Positions 26,775 to 34,959 of a stretch of 64,000 nucleotides of DNA are shown here, piece after piece. The notes under the pieces were generated by a model. That model worked only from the letters and a program-made list of their open reading frames with translations. It made no database searches and was not told the origin of the DNA. The first letter of the stretch is position 1. Every line of letters starts with the position of its first letter. Position numbers and translations under genes: made by a program. Origin of the DNA: SMYC01 sp963578475 (GTDB lineage: Bacteria; Acidobacteriota; Vicinamibacteria; Marinacidobacterales; SMYC01); NCBI GenBank assembly GCA_963578475.1, contig CAUZCL010000006.1, positions 76,968 to 140,967 on the forward strand, read 5' to 3'.

Positions 26775-29700
26775 ATGAAGCAATCTCTGCAAGTCATGGT
26801 CCTGGCCCTTTTTACAGTGGGGGTCGGGCTCCCCATGGCACCCGTGGGGACGCAGGCAGCCCAGAGCACCGAAGCCTATGCCCAGGCCAATCGCGGCGTG
26901 GCCCTACTCGAGCAATTTCGCTTTACCGAAGCCATCGTTGCATTCGAAGCCGTGGTTACGCTCGAGCCGAGCGGGGCGGCCGGCCACATCAATCTTGGGA
27001 TCGCCTATTTCAACGAGCGCGATTTCGACAAAGCCCTCGCATCCTTCGAGCGCGCCCGCGAGCTCGATGACTCGAGTCCCTACGTTCACTACAACCTCGG
27101 GCTCGTTTACAAGCTGCAGGGCGAAACGGAGGCGGCGCTGGCAGCGTTTACGCGCGTGCTCCCGCTCGATCCGGTCGACTCGATGACGCATTACTATCTC
27201 GGTACGCTCTACGCCAATCTTGGTCGCCTCGAGGAGGCCAAGGCCACCTTGCGACGCACGATCGAGCTCCAGCCGAACAACGAGTCCGCGCATTTCAGCC
27301 TCGGGAATATTCTCATCCGACAAGGCCGGCGCGACGAGGGGCGCGCCGAGCTTCTCGTTTTTCAAGATCTGAAGCGAAACTTTGCGGGAGAGGGGACGTC
27401 GGCGGGTCTCCAATATACCGAGCTCGGAAAATATGCCGAAGCCGTGGAAAGGGTCCAGGGTCTGCTTCAACCGATGACTCGGGAGCGCACAACCGAGACC
27501 TCACTGCGTTTCGTCGAAGCGACCCAAGGCGCCGGCCTTTCTCTCCCTGCGCTCGAAGCTTACGAAGCACTTCCCGAACGCCTCAACGTTTCCGAGTACA
27601 CACTCGAGTGGATTCGGGATAGAGCGCTCCCCCGGCTCGGGACGGGTCTTGCCTTTCGCGATCTCGATGGCGATGACGATCCCGACATCCTGTTCGTCAG
27701 AAGCGGGGCTCCGGTCTTTCTGAGGAACACGAATGGCCGTTTCGAAGCCTTCGCGGCGAGCGGGCTTCCCCACGAAGGCCATTTCGTCGGCGTCGTCGTA
27801 GGCGACGTGGACAACGATCTCGACGGAGACGTCTACCTCACGGGCGCAGGACCGAACGCGCTCTACCTCAATGACGGCAGCGGACATTTCACGCTCTCCG
27901 ACGACGAAACCGTACGCGGCGACAGCGTGTCGGTAAGCGCGACCTTTGCCGATATCGATCACGACGGCGACCTCGATCTCTACGTCGCAAACTACCTTTC
28001 TCGCCAAGCGCCTGAGAACGTGGACGTGCTCATACTCCCCGACGGACTTCCTGGAGCGCCCAATCGCATGTATCAGAACAACGGAGACGGATTATTTACC
28101 GAGATCTCGAGCGAGACCGGCACCGATGGTGGCGCGCGCAGAAGCCTCGGCGCGGTCTTTTCCGACCTAGATAACGATCGCGACATCGATTTCATCGTCG
28201 TCAATGACGGATCGCCCGCGCTCGCGTTCTCGAACGATCGCGTCGGGACTTTTACGGAAAGCTCGCGGGTTTGGGGGCTCGAGACGAGCTCGCGAATGCG
28301 CGGGCTGGACTCGGCGGATTTCGATCGGGACGGAAGCTTCGATCTGTTCCTGACATCGGAAGGCGCCGCTTTGAACAGTCTCTTGCGAGGGCCGGCCCGG
28401 TCTGGGTTCCGCCCCGACGTGCTCTCACCGGGGCTTCTCGCCGCGGGCACGCCAGGGGCACGCTACGGTGCGAGCTTCGTCGACGCAGATAACGACGGCG
28501 ATTTGGATTTGCTCGTTGTCGTCAACGAAGCGGAGACGCTCGTTGCATATTATGAGAGCACGCCGAACGGCTACGTGCGTGCTCTATTACTTCAGGCCGC
28601 GGTGGAAGGAGAAGGCCGCGCCTTAGCACTTGCCGATGTGGACGGCGATGGTGATGTGGACGTGGTCGTCGCCACCGACCTCGGAGAGCTCGTCTATTTT
28701 CGCAACGATGGCGGCAACGAGAAAGGCTTCCTCCGCATCCGGGCGCGCGGACTGCGCAGCAATCGCGATGGGCTCGGCGCGAAAGTCGAGGTCAAAGCCG
28801 GCGCAGCCGGTACGAAGCGCGAGGTGCGCTCCTCGAGCAGCTATTTTTCGCAGAACGAGCTCCCGCTTCATTTCGGTCTCGGAGACAGCCCACGCGCGGA
28901 CTATGTGCGTTTTCTCTGGCCGGGAGGCGTCAAGCAAATCGAGATGGAGCTCGAGAGCGGTCAGACAGCTTCGATCGAAGAGCTCAACCGTAAGGGCACT
29001 TCGTGCCCGATTCTCTATGCGTGGGATGGTGAGAAGATCCGATTCGTGACGGACTTTCTCGGAGGGAGCGCGTTCGGAAATCTCCACGCTCGGAACAAGT
29101 ACAACTATCCCGATACGGCCGAGACCGTCAAAATGGAGCCCTTCCCTCTCGTCGCTCGCGACGGGCGCTTCGAGATGCGCTGGGTCAATCAGCTCGAAGA
29201 AGTCCTTATCTACGATCGGGCTTCCCTTGTCGTCGTCGATCACCCCAAGGAGCTCGACGTCTTCCCGAACGAGCGTCTCATGCCTGGGCCGCCTTACCCC
29301 GAAGACCGCCTCTACGCCGTGGCGGAGATGCGCGCGGTCGCGCGCGCCGTCGATCATCGAGGCAAAGATGTCACTGCCCTCATCGCGGAGAAAGATCGCC
29401 TCTATCCCGACGGCTTCGAGCTTCTCGAATTCAAAGGCTACGCGGAAGAGCATGCATTGACGCTCGACCTAGGTGCTCTCGAGTCCGGCGAGAGCTACGT
29501 GCTGCTCTTATATGGTTGGGTCGACTATGCCGATTCGAGCTCGAACCTCGCTGCATCCCAGGCGGGCGTCACCTTGGTGACGCCTTATCTCGAAGTCGGC
29601 GACGCCGCGGGAAATTTCGAGATGGGTCTTGCGCAAATGGGTTTCCCCGCAGGGCTGCCGAAAACCATACTCGTCGATCTCTCAGCTATCGTGACGCCCG

Positions 29701-30299
29701 AGAAGAATCACGTGCGTATCATAACGAGCATGCGCCTTCATTGGGATCAGATCCTCGTGGCCAAGCACGTCGCAACCGCGGGTGACACGTTGCGGGTGAC
29801 GGAGCTCAACGCCGCGACCGCGGATTTGAGATTCACCGGATACCCCGCGCCCTTCAACCCGGACGGGCGGGCCCCATCGCTTTATACCTACGACCAAATT
29901 CTGGAAACAGAGCTCTTTGGCGCGCACGAAGGCTACTACACGCGCTACGGTGACGTGCGTCCTCTCGTCGCCGCCATCGACGATCAATACGTCATCACCC
30001 ATCACGGTGACGAGCTTCGTTTGACGTTCGAGGCGTCGGAGCTTCCGGAGCTTCCCGATGGCTGGACGCGAAGCTTTCTCGCCTTCGCGGACGGCTTCGG
30101 AAAGGACATGGACCTCAACTCCGCGCGGCCCAATCGTATCGAGCCTTTGCCGTTTCACGACATGACCTCCTATCCGTATCCCGAAGACGAATCCTTTCCG
30201 GATTCCGAGCTTCATCGCCGGTACAACACGCGCTATGTTGGTCCGGATGGCGCCAACCCGTTTGCCCCGCGTAGGAAGACCAGGACGTCTGTTCAGTAG
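26775..30299 (+). CDS. Secreted TPR + FG-GAP/VCBS + ASPIC/UnbV (CRTAC1-like) protein
   Basis: This 1174-residue protein has a signal peptide (residues 1-29, ending near GTQAAQS). Five TPR units follow at about 34-200, with repeats such as INLGIAYFNERDFDKALASF and YNLGLVYKLQGETEAALAAF. An FG-GAP/VCBS beta-propeller region (about 280-650) has many calcium-like DxDxDGD loops (FRDLDGDDDPD, FADIDHDGDLD, LADVDGDGDVD). The ASPIC/UnbV domain follows (about 655-735, YFSQNELPLHFGLGD, then VRFLWPGGVKQ). The remaining ~400 residues are a C-terminal domain (DFLGGSAFGNLHARNKYNYP, WVDYADSSSNLAASQAGVTL) often fused to ASPIC/UnbV in such proteins. The function is unknown; surface adhesion or ligand binding is likely. 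A TATAAT at 26739-26744 may serve as its -10. Confidence 0.9.
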   Translation: MKQSLQVMVLALFTVGVGLPMAPVGTQAAQSTEAYAQANRGVALLEQFRFTEAIVAFEAVVTLEPSGAAGHINLGIAYFNERDFDKALASFERARELDDSSPYVHYNLGLVYKLQGETEAALAAFTRVLPLDPVDSMTHYYLGTLYANLGRLEEAKATLRRTIELQPNNESAHFSLGNILIRQGRRDEGRAELLVFQDLKRNFAGEGTSAGLQYTELGKYAEAVERVQGLLQPMTRERTTETSLRFVEATQGAGLSLPALEAYEALPERLNVSEYTLEWIRDRALPRLGTGLAFRDLDGDDDPDILFVRSGAPVFLRNTNGRFEAFAASGLPHEGHFVGVVVGDVDNDLDGDVYLTGAGPNALYLNDGSGHFTLSDDETVRGDSVSVSATFADIDHDGDLDLYVANYLSRQAPENVDVLILPDGLPGAPNRMYQNNGDGLFTEISSETGTDGGARRSLGAVFSDLDNDRDIDFIVVNDGSPALAFSNDRVGTFTESSRVWGLETSSRMRGLDSADFDRDGSFDLFLTSEGAALNSLLRGPARSGFRPDVLSPGLLAAGTPGARYGASFVDADNDGDLDLLVVVNEAETLVAYYESTPNGYVRALLLQAAVEGEGRALALADVDGDGDVDVVVATDLGELVYFRNDGGNEKGFLRIRARGLRSNRDGLGAKVEVKAGAAGTKREVRSSSSYFSQNELPLHFGLGDSPRADYVRFLWPGGVKQIEMELESGQTASIEELNRKGTSCPILYAWDGEKIRFVTDFLGGSAFGNLHARNKYNYPDTAETVKMEPFPLVARDGRFEMRWVNQLEEVLIYDRASLVVVDHPKELDVFPNERLMPGPPYPEDRLYAVAEMRAVARAVDHRGKDVTALIAEKDRLYPDGFELLEFKGYAEEHALTLDLGALESGESYVLLLYGWVDYADSSSNLAASQAGVTLVTPYLEVGDAAGNFEMGLAQMGFPAGLPKTILVDLSAIVTPEKNHVRIITSMRLHWDQILVAKHVATAGDTLRVTELNAATADLRFTGYPAPFNPDGRAPSLYTYDQILETELFGAHEGYYTRYGDVRPLVAAIDDQYVITHHGDELRLTFEASELPELPDGWTRSFLAFADGFGKDMDLNSARPNRIEPLPFHDMTSYPYPEDESFPDSELHRRYNTRYVGPDGANPFAPRRKTRTSVQ

Positions 30300-30303
30300 C
30301 CAG

Positions 30304-32130
30304 ATGCCAAGAAACGCGGTCGCACTCATCCTGATGCTCTTTGTGTCGAGTGGCGCCTGCCGCGACAAGGCACCTGCCGCGCCACCCCAGGACTTGATGG
30401 ACGAGACCTATCTCGTGTTCTCTCCCGGCGGTGACGAGGATTTGGTGTCGCCGGTCGCGCTCAACGGCGAAAGCCGCCCCGCACTCATCGCAAGAACGCC
30501 AGCAGAGTTCCGTTATCGCGTGCGAGTCCCGGAGCGGGCAATGCTGAGCTTCGCTCTCGGAATTCTGCAAGCGCCGGGAACGACCAGCGCCGAGTCACTA
30601 CCGGGCAACCGCATGCGGTTCGAGGTGCGGGCCGGCGAGGACGGGCCAGACGAGCTTCTCTTCGAGCGCGAGATCCACGTGGCGCGTCGTGGGCAATGGA
30701 TCGAGCAGCAAGTCGATCTGCGCAAGCTATCCGGGCGCGAAGTGTGGCTCGTGTTCCGTTCGTCCTTTCCCGGCGCGGAAGATCGGGAGGAGCCGCTCCC
30801 CCTTATCGGTGTTTTCGGAGACCCGGTGCTTCATGACCGCGCACGATTTCGCGAAGGACGGGGGGTCGTGCTCGTGTCCATCGACACGTTGCGGCGCGAC
30901 CACATGAGCGTCTACGGATATCCCCGCAAGACGACGCCCGGGCTCGAGGCGTTTGCGTCGGAAGCGATCGTGTTCGACGACGCGGTTAGCACGTCCTCGT
31001 GGACACTCCCAGCTCATGCATCGCTATTCACATCGACCTATCCGAGCGTTCACGGCGCCGTAAACTTGAACGTCGGGCTCTCACGCTCCTGGCCCAATCT
31101 CGCGACGCTCCTCCGAGAGCGGAGTTTTACCACCCAGGCGATGGTGACCCACGTCTATCTCGCCGCCGAATACGGCTTCGATGAAGGCTTCGATCGCCAT
31201 CAATATTTGCCGGAGGCCCGCGCGGAAGAGGTCACCAATCGCGCCGTGCGTTTCTTGTCGGCCATGGGCGACCGGGACTTCTTCCTCTTCGTTCACTACT
31301 ACGATCCTCATTGGCATTACGACCCGCCGCCACCCTACGACACAGAGTTCGATCCATCCTATGAGGGCGAGGTGTCAGGTATATGGTGGGATTTCAAAGA
31401 GGTCGACGCGGACGAGGTCGACGCGCGCGATCTCCGTCACATCGAAGCGCTCTATGACGGTGAGATTCTCTATACCGACCGACATGTCGAGCGCCTCTTT
31501 CGCGAGATGAAGTCACTCGGGATCTTCGACAAGAGTGTCATCGTCGTGACTTCGGATCACGGAGAGGAGTTTCTCGAGCACGGCCAATGGGAGCACCAGA
31601 AGACACTCTATGAAGAGCTGCTTCGCATCCCACTACTCGTGAAGCTCCCGAACGGCAAAGAGAGCGGCCAGCGTGTTTCCGAGCAGGTGTCGCTCGTCGA
31701 CATAGCACCCACGATTCTCGAAGCGCTCTCGGTGCCACGGCCGCCTTCATTCCAAGGCCGGAGCTTGTTCGAGCTATTGGGCGTCGCGCCAACAAGCGTG
31801 GGGCGGGAAGCGTGGTCCGAGACGGAGCACACCATCGACGATTCTCACAAGCTGTCACTGCGACTCGGCGCGGAAGGCCGAAAGGCGATTTTCAGCCTGC
31901 GGGATGGTCACGTCGATGTCGAGCTTTTCGACCTCGCCCGCGATCCCAATGAGCTCCAGGCGCTCCGCCCCACCGCCACCAACGACGAGACGCGCGAAGC
32001 TTTCGAAGAACGCCTCGAGCTATATCTGCGTGACATGGCGGGGGCGCGCGAAGGCAATCGAGATATTCCGGCCGTCGAGCTCGATCCCGAAGAGCGGGAA
32101 CGACTTCGGTCTTTAGGCTACATCCCATAG
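30304..32130 (+). CDS. Sulfatase-fold lipoprotein (alkaline phosphatase superfamily)
   Basis: Start ATG 30304, four bases after the preceding stop, gives 608 residues with a lipoprotein signal (LILMLFVSSGAC, Cys16). A beta-rich region (about 30-175) precedes the catalytic domain. This has SIDTLRRDHMSVYGYPRKTT, with the metal Asp, then SWTLPAHASLFTSTYPSVHG, which is the nucleophile segment, and VVTSDHGEEFLEHGQW with metal ligands. A true sulfatase would have Cys or Ser in a CxPxR context. Here the position reads TLPAHAS without Arg, so formylglycine formation is doubtful. A phosphoesterase or a Thr/Ser-nucleophile hydrolase is possible. It is exported and lipid-anchored. Its tight spacing to the ASPIC/UnbV gene suggests joint function. 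Confidence 0.85.
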   Translation: MPRNAVALILMLFVSSGACRDKAPAAPPQDLMDETYLVFSPGGDEDLVSPVALNGESRPALIARTPAEFRYRVRVPERAMLSFALGILQAPGTTSAESLPGNRMRFEVRAGEDGPDELLFEREIHVARRGQWIEQQVDLRKLSGREVWLVFRSSFPGAEDREEPLPLIGVFGDPVLHDRARFREGRGVVLVSIDTLRRDHMSVYGYPRKTTPGLEAFASEAIVFDDAVSTSSWTLPAHASLFTSTYPSVHGAVNLNVGLSRSWPNLATLLRERSFTTQAMVTHVYLAAEYGFDEGFDRHQYLPEARAEEVTNRAVRFLSAMGDRDFFLFVHYYDPHWHYDPPPPYDTEFDPSYEGEVSGIWWDFKEVDADEVDARDLRHIEALYDGEILYTDRHVERLFREMKSLGIFDKSVIVVTSDHGEEFLEHGQWEHQKTLYEELLRIPLLVKLPNGKESGQRVSEQVSLVDIAPTILEALSVPRPPSFQGRSLFELLGVAPTSVGREAWSETEHTIDDSHKLSLRLGAEGRKAIFSLRDGHVDVELFDLARDPNELQALRPTATNDETREAFEERLELYLRDMAGAREGNRDIPAVELDPEERERLRSLGYIP

Positions 32131-32254
32131 TCGGGCAAGAAAGGACACACGAATTTTTCCCTTGTTTTTGTCGCGGGTTTGATATTCTGCAGCCGGGTGG
32201 TGTCATTGGACACCGTCGGGAATACGCGTTGAACGATTCTTACTGGGTGCCTGA

Positions 32255-32752
32255 ATGGACGACGAGAGATTTCGCGTACGTAGCGAGCTTTATCGTTTGC
32301 TTCTCGATGAAGAAGCAGGTGCTGCATCGGCGCTCGTCCCTCGCATGCTCGCGGATCCCGATTCACTAACTCCCGAGATTCGCTGGTGCCTCTTCTACTT
32401 GATTCGCGGGATCGGCTACCTTGCCGGGCGCAATCACCTTTTCGGTCAAGAGGGCCTTCTCGACACACTCTCCGAAGAGTTCGAGGTTGCGCGGCTGAGG
32501 ACTCAGCGTCTAGACAATTTATGGTCCGGGATCGTGCAAGAAGATCCCAATCACTGGATGCAGCGCTACGAATCGACGGAAGTCCACTACTCGCTTGAGG
32601 AGCTCGACTGGCTCAACGAGCTGCTCGGCCGTCTATGGGAAGTGGAGCGTCAGAGACTCGCCCTCGAAGAGCCGCCCTTGGAGCCCCTAGTGCTCCGCAA
32701 GCGCCGCGTCGAAGGGGACCGCCTCGCCAATTTGTTGCTCCGCCTCAACTAG
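32255..32752 (+). CDS. Hypothetical protein, helical
   Basis: This 165-residue protein starts at ATG 32255 and ends at TAG 32750-32752. I do not recognise its family. It is predicted to be almost wholly helical and soluble, with repeated acidic and aromatic stretches (FRVRSELYRLLLDEEAGAAS, then IRWCLFYLIRGIGYLAGRNH and EELDWLNELLGRLWEVERQR). There is no signal peptide or membrane segment. Base composition and codon use match the neighbours, which supports a real gene. It stands alone between the sulfatase-like gene and the next small ORF. A small hairpin (GGTGTC, loop ATTG, GACACC near 32200) lies upstream. Confidence 0.65.
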   Translation: MDDERFRVRSELYRLLLDEEAGAASALVPRMLADPDSLTPEIRWCLFYLIRGIGYLAGRNHLFGQEGLLDTLSEEFEVARLRTQRLDNLWSGIVQEDPNHWMQRYESTEVHYSLEELDWLNELLGRLWEVERQRLALEEPPLEPLVLRKRRVEGDRLANLLLRLN

Positions 32753-32868
32753 TGCTCGGTCACTCCAGAACATCGTCCTAGACTTCGTTTGCAACTTGCC
32801 TTCTAAATAGGCATTCTATCTCTGATCGACCGAGAACCAACGTAATGTAGCCGGAATCAGCGCTCTTT

Positions 32869-33171
32869 ATGGAAGTCTCAGAGTCCCCTTACCGAACGCC
32901 TACACGCGCCTTCGTAGTCGAGATTGGCCTCGACGGTGACAGGCGCGAGAACGTTACCCTATTCCTCTCGACTTTGTCGGAGACCCATGCAGGGCCTGAA
33001 ACTCTCGACGAGGCCTTGAATCACGAGCGGGATTTTCTCCCGGTGCGCTCAAACGAAACGGAGCAAACGTTACTTATCCGTCGTCGAGCGATCCGTACGG
33101 TGACGGTGTCTGACGCCGTCGCCGCGGAATGCCGTGCCCACGATGAAGCCTTAGCGGCGGCGAAAGAATAA
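32869..33171 (+). CDS. Hypothetical protein, 100 residues, upstream of pilT remnant
   Basis: This 100-residue protein has an ordered-looking sequence: YRTPTRAFVVEIGLDGDRRE, then NVTLFLSTLSETHAGPETLD, LNHERDFLPVRS and LLIRRRAIRTVTVSDA. The pattern of a small beta-barrel or roll with an 'xERDFLPV' turn is similar to short proteins (DUF6812-like) seen near pilus or gliding genes in Acidobacteriota and Deltaproteobacteria; I am not certain of this. Its stop is immediately followed by a transposase remnant and the truncated pilT gene, which it may originally have preceded. No good ribosome binding site was found. Confidence 0.55.
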   Translation: MEVSESPYRTPTRAFVVEIGLDGDRRENVTLFLSTLSETHAGPETLDEALNHERDFLPVRSNETEQTLLIRRRAIRTVTVSDAVAAECRAHDEALAAAKE

Positions 33172-33174
33172 CTC

Positions 33175-33295
33175 CCGACTTTTCTGCAGGCTGTAGGGTG
33201 TAGTTCCACTTGGGCATGGCCTCGTCGTTGGTCGGGTCCAACTCGTCCATCTGTTCGCGCGTGATCTTTACGCCCTTTTTGTAGGCCTTCGGACG
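33175..33295 (-). mobile_element. C-terminal remnant of an ISAzo13-like transposase
   Basis: On the minus strand the bases read KAYKKGVKITREQMDELDPT, then NDEAMPKWNYTLQP. This is the characteristic end of ISAzo13-family transposases (a GVKVxxxxMxxL segment followed by WNYTI/L-x-P). Only about 40 residues remain. There is no stop right after the motif; the reading frame continues into the end of the small upstream ORF region. The remnant abuts the start of the truncated pilT, so it marks the breakpoint that removed the first part of pilT. Confidence 0.65.
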
Positions 33296-33299
33296 AGGT

Positions 33300-33770
33300 G
33301 TGCGCGATCTCGAGACGATCGCGATCGCGATCGAGACCGCGGAGACCGGACATCTCGTCTTCGGGACCCTCCATACGTCTACGGCCATGGCGCCCGTCGA
33401 TCGCATCATCGATCAGTTCCCGGCCGATCAGCAGGAGCAGATCCGCACGATGATTGCGGGCTCCCTCAAGGGCGTGATTGCCCAAGTGTTGTGCAAGAAG
33501 AAAGAAGGGGGCCGCGCTGCCGCTCTCGAGATCCTTCTCGGAACCTCGGCGCTCGCGAGCCTCATTCGGGACGGCAAGACGTATCAAATACCATCGATCA
33601 TGCAGACGTCGAAAGCACAGGGCATGGTTACGATGAACGACGCCCTCATAAAGCTCGTGAAAACGGGCAAAGTCGAACCAAAGGAAGCTTGGATGAAGGC
33701 GACGGATAAGACGGGCCTGGTGGGTTTGTTCAGGAGCAACGGGATCAAAGCCGACTTCATCGAAAAGTAA
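33300..33770 (+). pseudogene. pilT: Truncated pilT (type IV pilus retraction ATPase), C-terminal part only
   Basis: Only the last ~156 residues of PilT remain, beginning in the Walker B region (VRDLETIAIAIETAETGHLV) and keeping the His box (FGTLHTSTAMAPVDRIIDQF), then IRTMIAGSLKGVIAQVLCKK, and the end GLVGLFRSNGIKADF. The missing ~220 N-terminal residues include the PAS-like domain and Walker A, so ATP binding is lost. The sequence before residue 1 is a transposase remnant in the opposite orientation, so an insertion plus deletion created the break. GTG 33300 could start a short protein, but a functional retraction motor is not expected. A hairpin terminator follows. Confidence 0.85.
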
Positions 33771-33772
33771 AA

Positions 33773-33800
33773 GGGCCCGGCGACATCGGCCTCCGGGCCC
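33773..33800. terminator. Bidirectional hairpin between pilT remnant and TPR gene
   Basis: GGGCCCGG (33773-33780) pairs with CCGGGCCC (33793-33800) around a 12-base loop. It sits three bases after the pilT stop codon and 20 bases before the stop of the convergent TPR gene. On the minus strand the stem is followed by TTTTACTTTT, so it best serves the TPR gene; on the plus strand there is no T run. Confidence 0.7.
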
Positions 33801-33820
33801 TCAGGGACTTGGAACGAGTC

Positions 33821-34726
33821 TCAGTTGCCGGATTCAGCCTCTGAGAGGGCGGACAAGAACTGCTTCACTTCTTCCGCCTGAGCTCCGTTGGGCTCGAGCT
33901 CGAGATACTTCTCGAAGTGGCTTTTGGCGACATCGTCATCCTCTTTCTGCGCGGCGAGGGTTCCGAGAATGTAATGCGCCTGAGACGATTGCGGCGCATT
34001 GGGTTTCGCGACGAGAAACTGCTCGAGATGAGTGATGGCCGCTTGGTGCGCAGCTTCGGCATCGCCGGAGGATTCCGCGTCCCGGACAGCGATAGAACCC
34101 ACCATGAAGTGAGCGTCCGGCGCGAACTGATGGTCAGGGCTAAGCTCCAGAAACTTCTGTAGCCGCTCCGTGGCGGTCGCCCATTGCTGCCCGTTGAAGT
34201 TGATGCGTCCTGCAAAATAATACGGAGGGGCTAGGCTCGGGTCGAGCTGGATGACCTTCGAAAAAGCGCGCTCCGCTGCCTGGTCGTTCTTGGCTCGCAT
34301 CTGCGTGGTTCCGAGGTAGTATTGCACCTCCTTGTCGTTCGGCTTGTTCGAAGCCGCCTTTTGCAGGAACGGGATGGCTTTCTTGGGTGAGCTCGCTTTC
34401 GCGTAGCAGAGCCCGCCTTCCTTGTTCGAGTTGTTGATCATGTCGGCGGCGTCGGCATTGTTGCCCACTTTCGTGATGAAAGTGTCGAAGTTCGACGCAC
34501 ATTTGTCATAGGTCTTCTTGGCACGATACGCGTAGCCTAAGTAGTAATTGCTTAGAAAGAGGTCGCCGTTTGCCGAGAGCGCTTTTTCACAGGATGCGAT
34601 GATGCCGTCGAAGTCATTGGTCTTGACGGATTCCTGGCAGTCACGAAAATCGGCTTCCCCGGGTTGTTGTGCGAAGGCGGCGCCCGCGACGAACGTCGCG
34701 ACAGCCAAGCCTAACCACTTGGTCAT
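33821..34726 (-). CDS. Secreted TPR-repeat protein
   Basis: Start ATG 34726 is preceded by a strong AAGGAGAC ribosome binding site; a longer reading to 34804 adds no homology. The 301-residue protein has a cleavable signal peptide (MTKWLGLAVATFVAGAAFA, cleaved before QQPGEA). Several tetratricopeptide units follow, for example NYYLGYAYRAKKTYDKCASN, then VQYYLGTTQMRAKNDQAAER and AHYILGTLAAQKEDDDVAKS. TPRs form a helical scaffold for protein contacts, here in the periplasm. The partner is unknown. The gene has a hairpin terminator at its end. Confidence 0.85.
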   Translation of the reverse strand: MTKWLGLAVATFVAGAAFAQQPGEADFRDCQESVKTNDFDGIIASCEKALSANGDLFLSNYYLGYAYRAKKTYDKCASNFDTFITKVGNNADAADMINNSNKEGGLCYAKASSPKKAIPFLQKAASNKPNDKEVQYYLGTTQMRAKNDQAAERAFSKVIQLDPSLAPPYYFAGRINFNGQQWATATERLQKFLELSPDHQFAPDAHFMVGSIAVRDAESSGDAEAAHQAAITHLEQFLVAKPNAPQSSQAHYILGTLAAQKEDDDVAKSHFEKYLELEPNGAQAEEVKQFLSALSEAESGN

Positions 34727-34959
34727 GAAAGTGTCTCCTTTGGTCTCGAGCTGAGGCAAATTTCTCGGGCTAAATATCAACGCCCAAAGAACGAACGCTA
34801 CCACAAGGGCAAGTCAAACAGCAACACCCACAAACCAAAATTACCATACGAGCGGAGGTCGAGCGATTTCTGTTTGTACCAACGTTCCCACGGTCATTTT
34901 AGCTTAAAACTTGCAGGAAGGGCTTGCCCCACGGGGGGACGCCGTATAGATTCTTTGCC

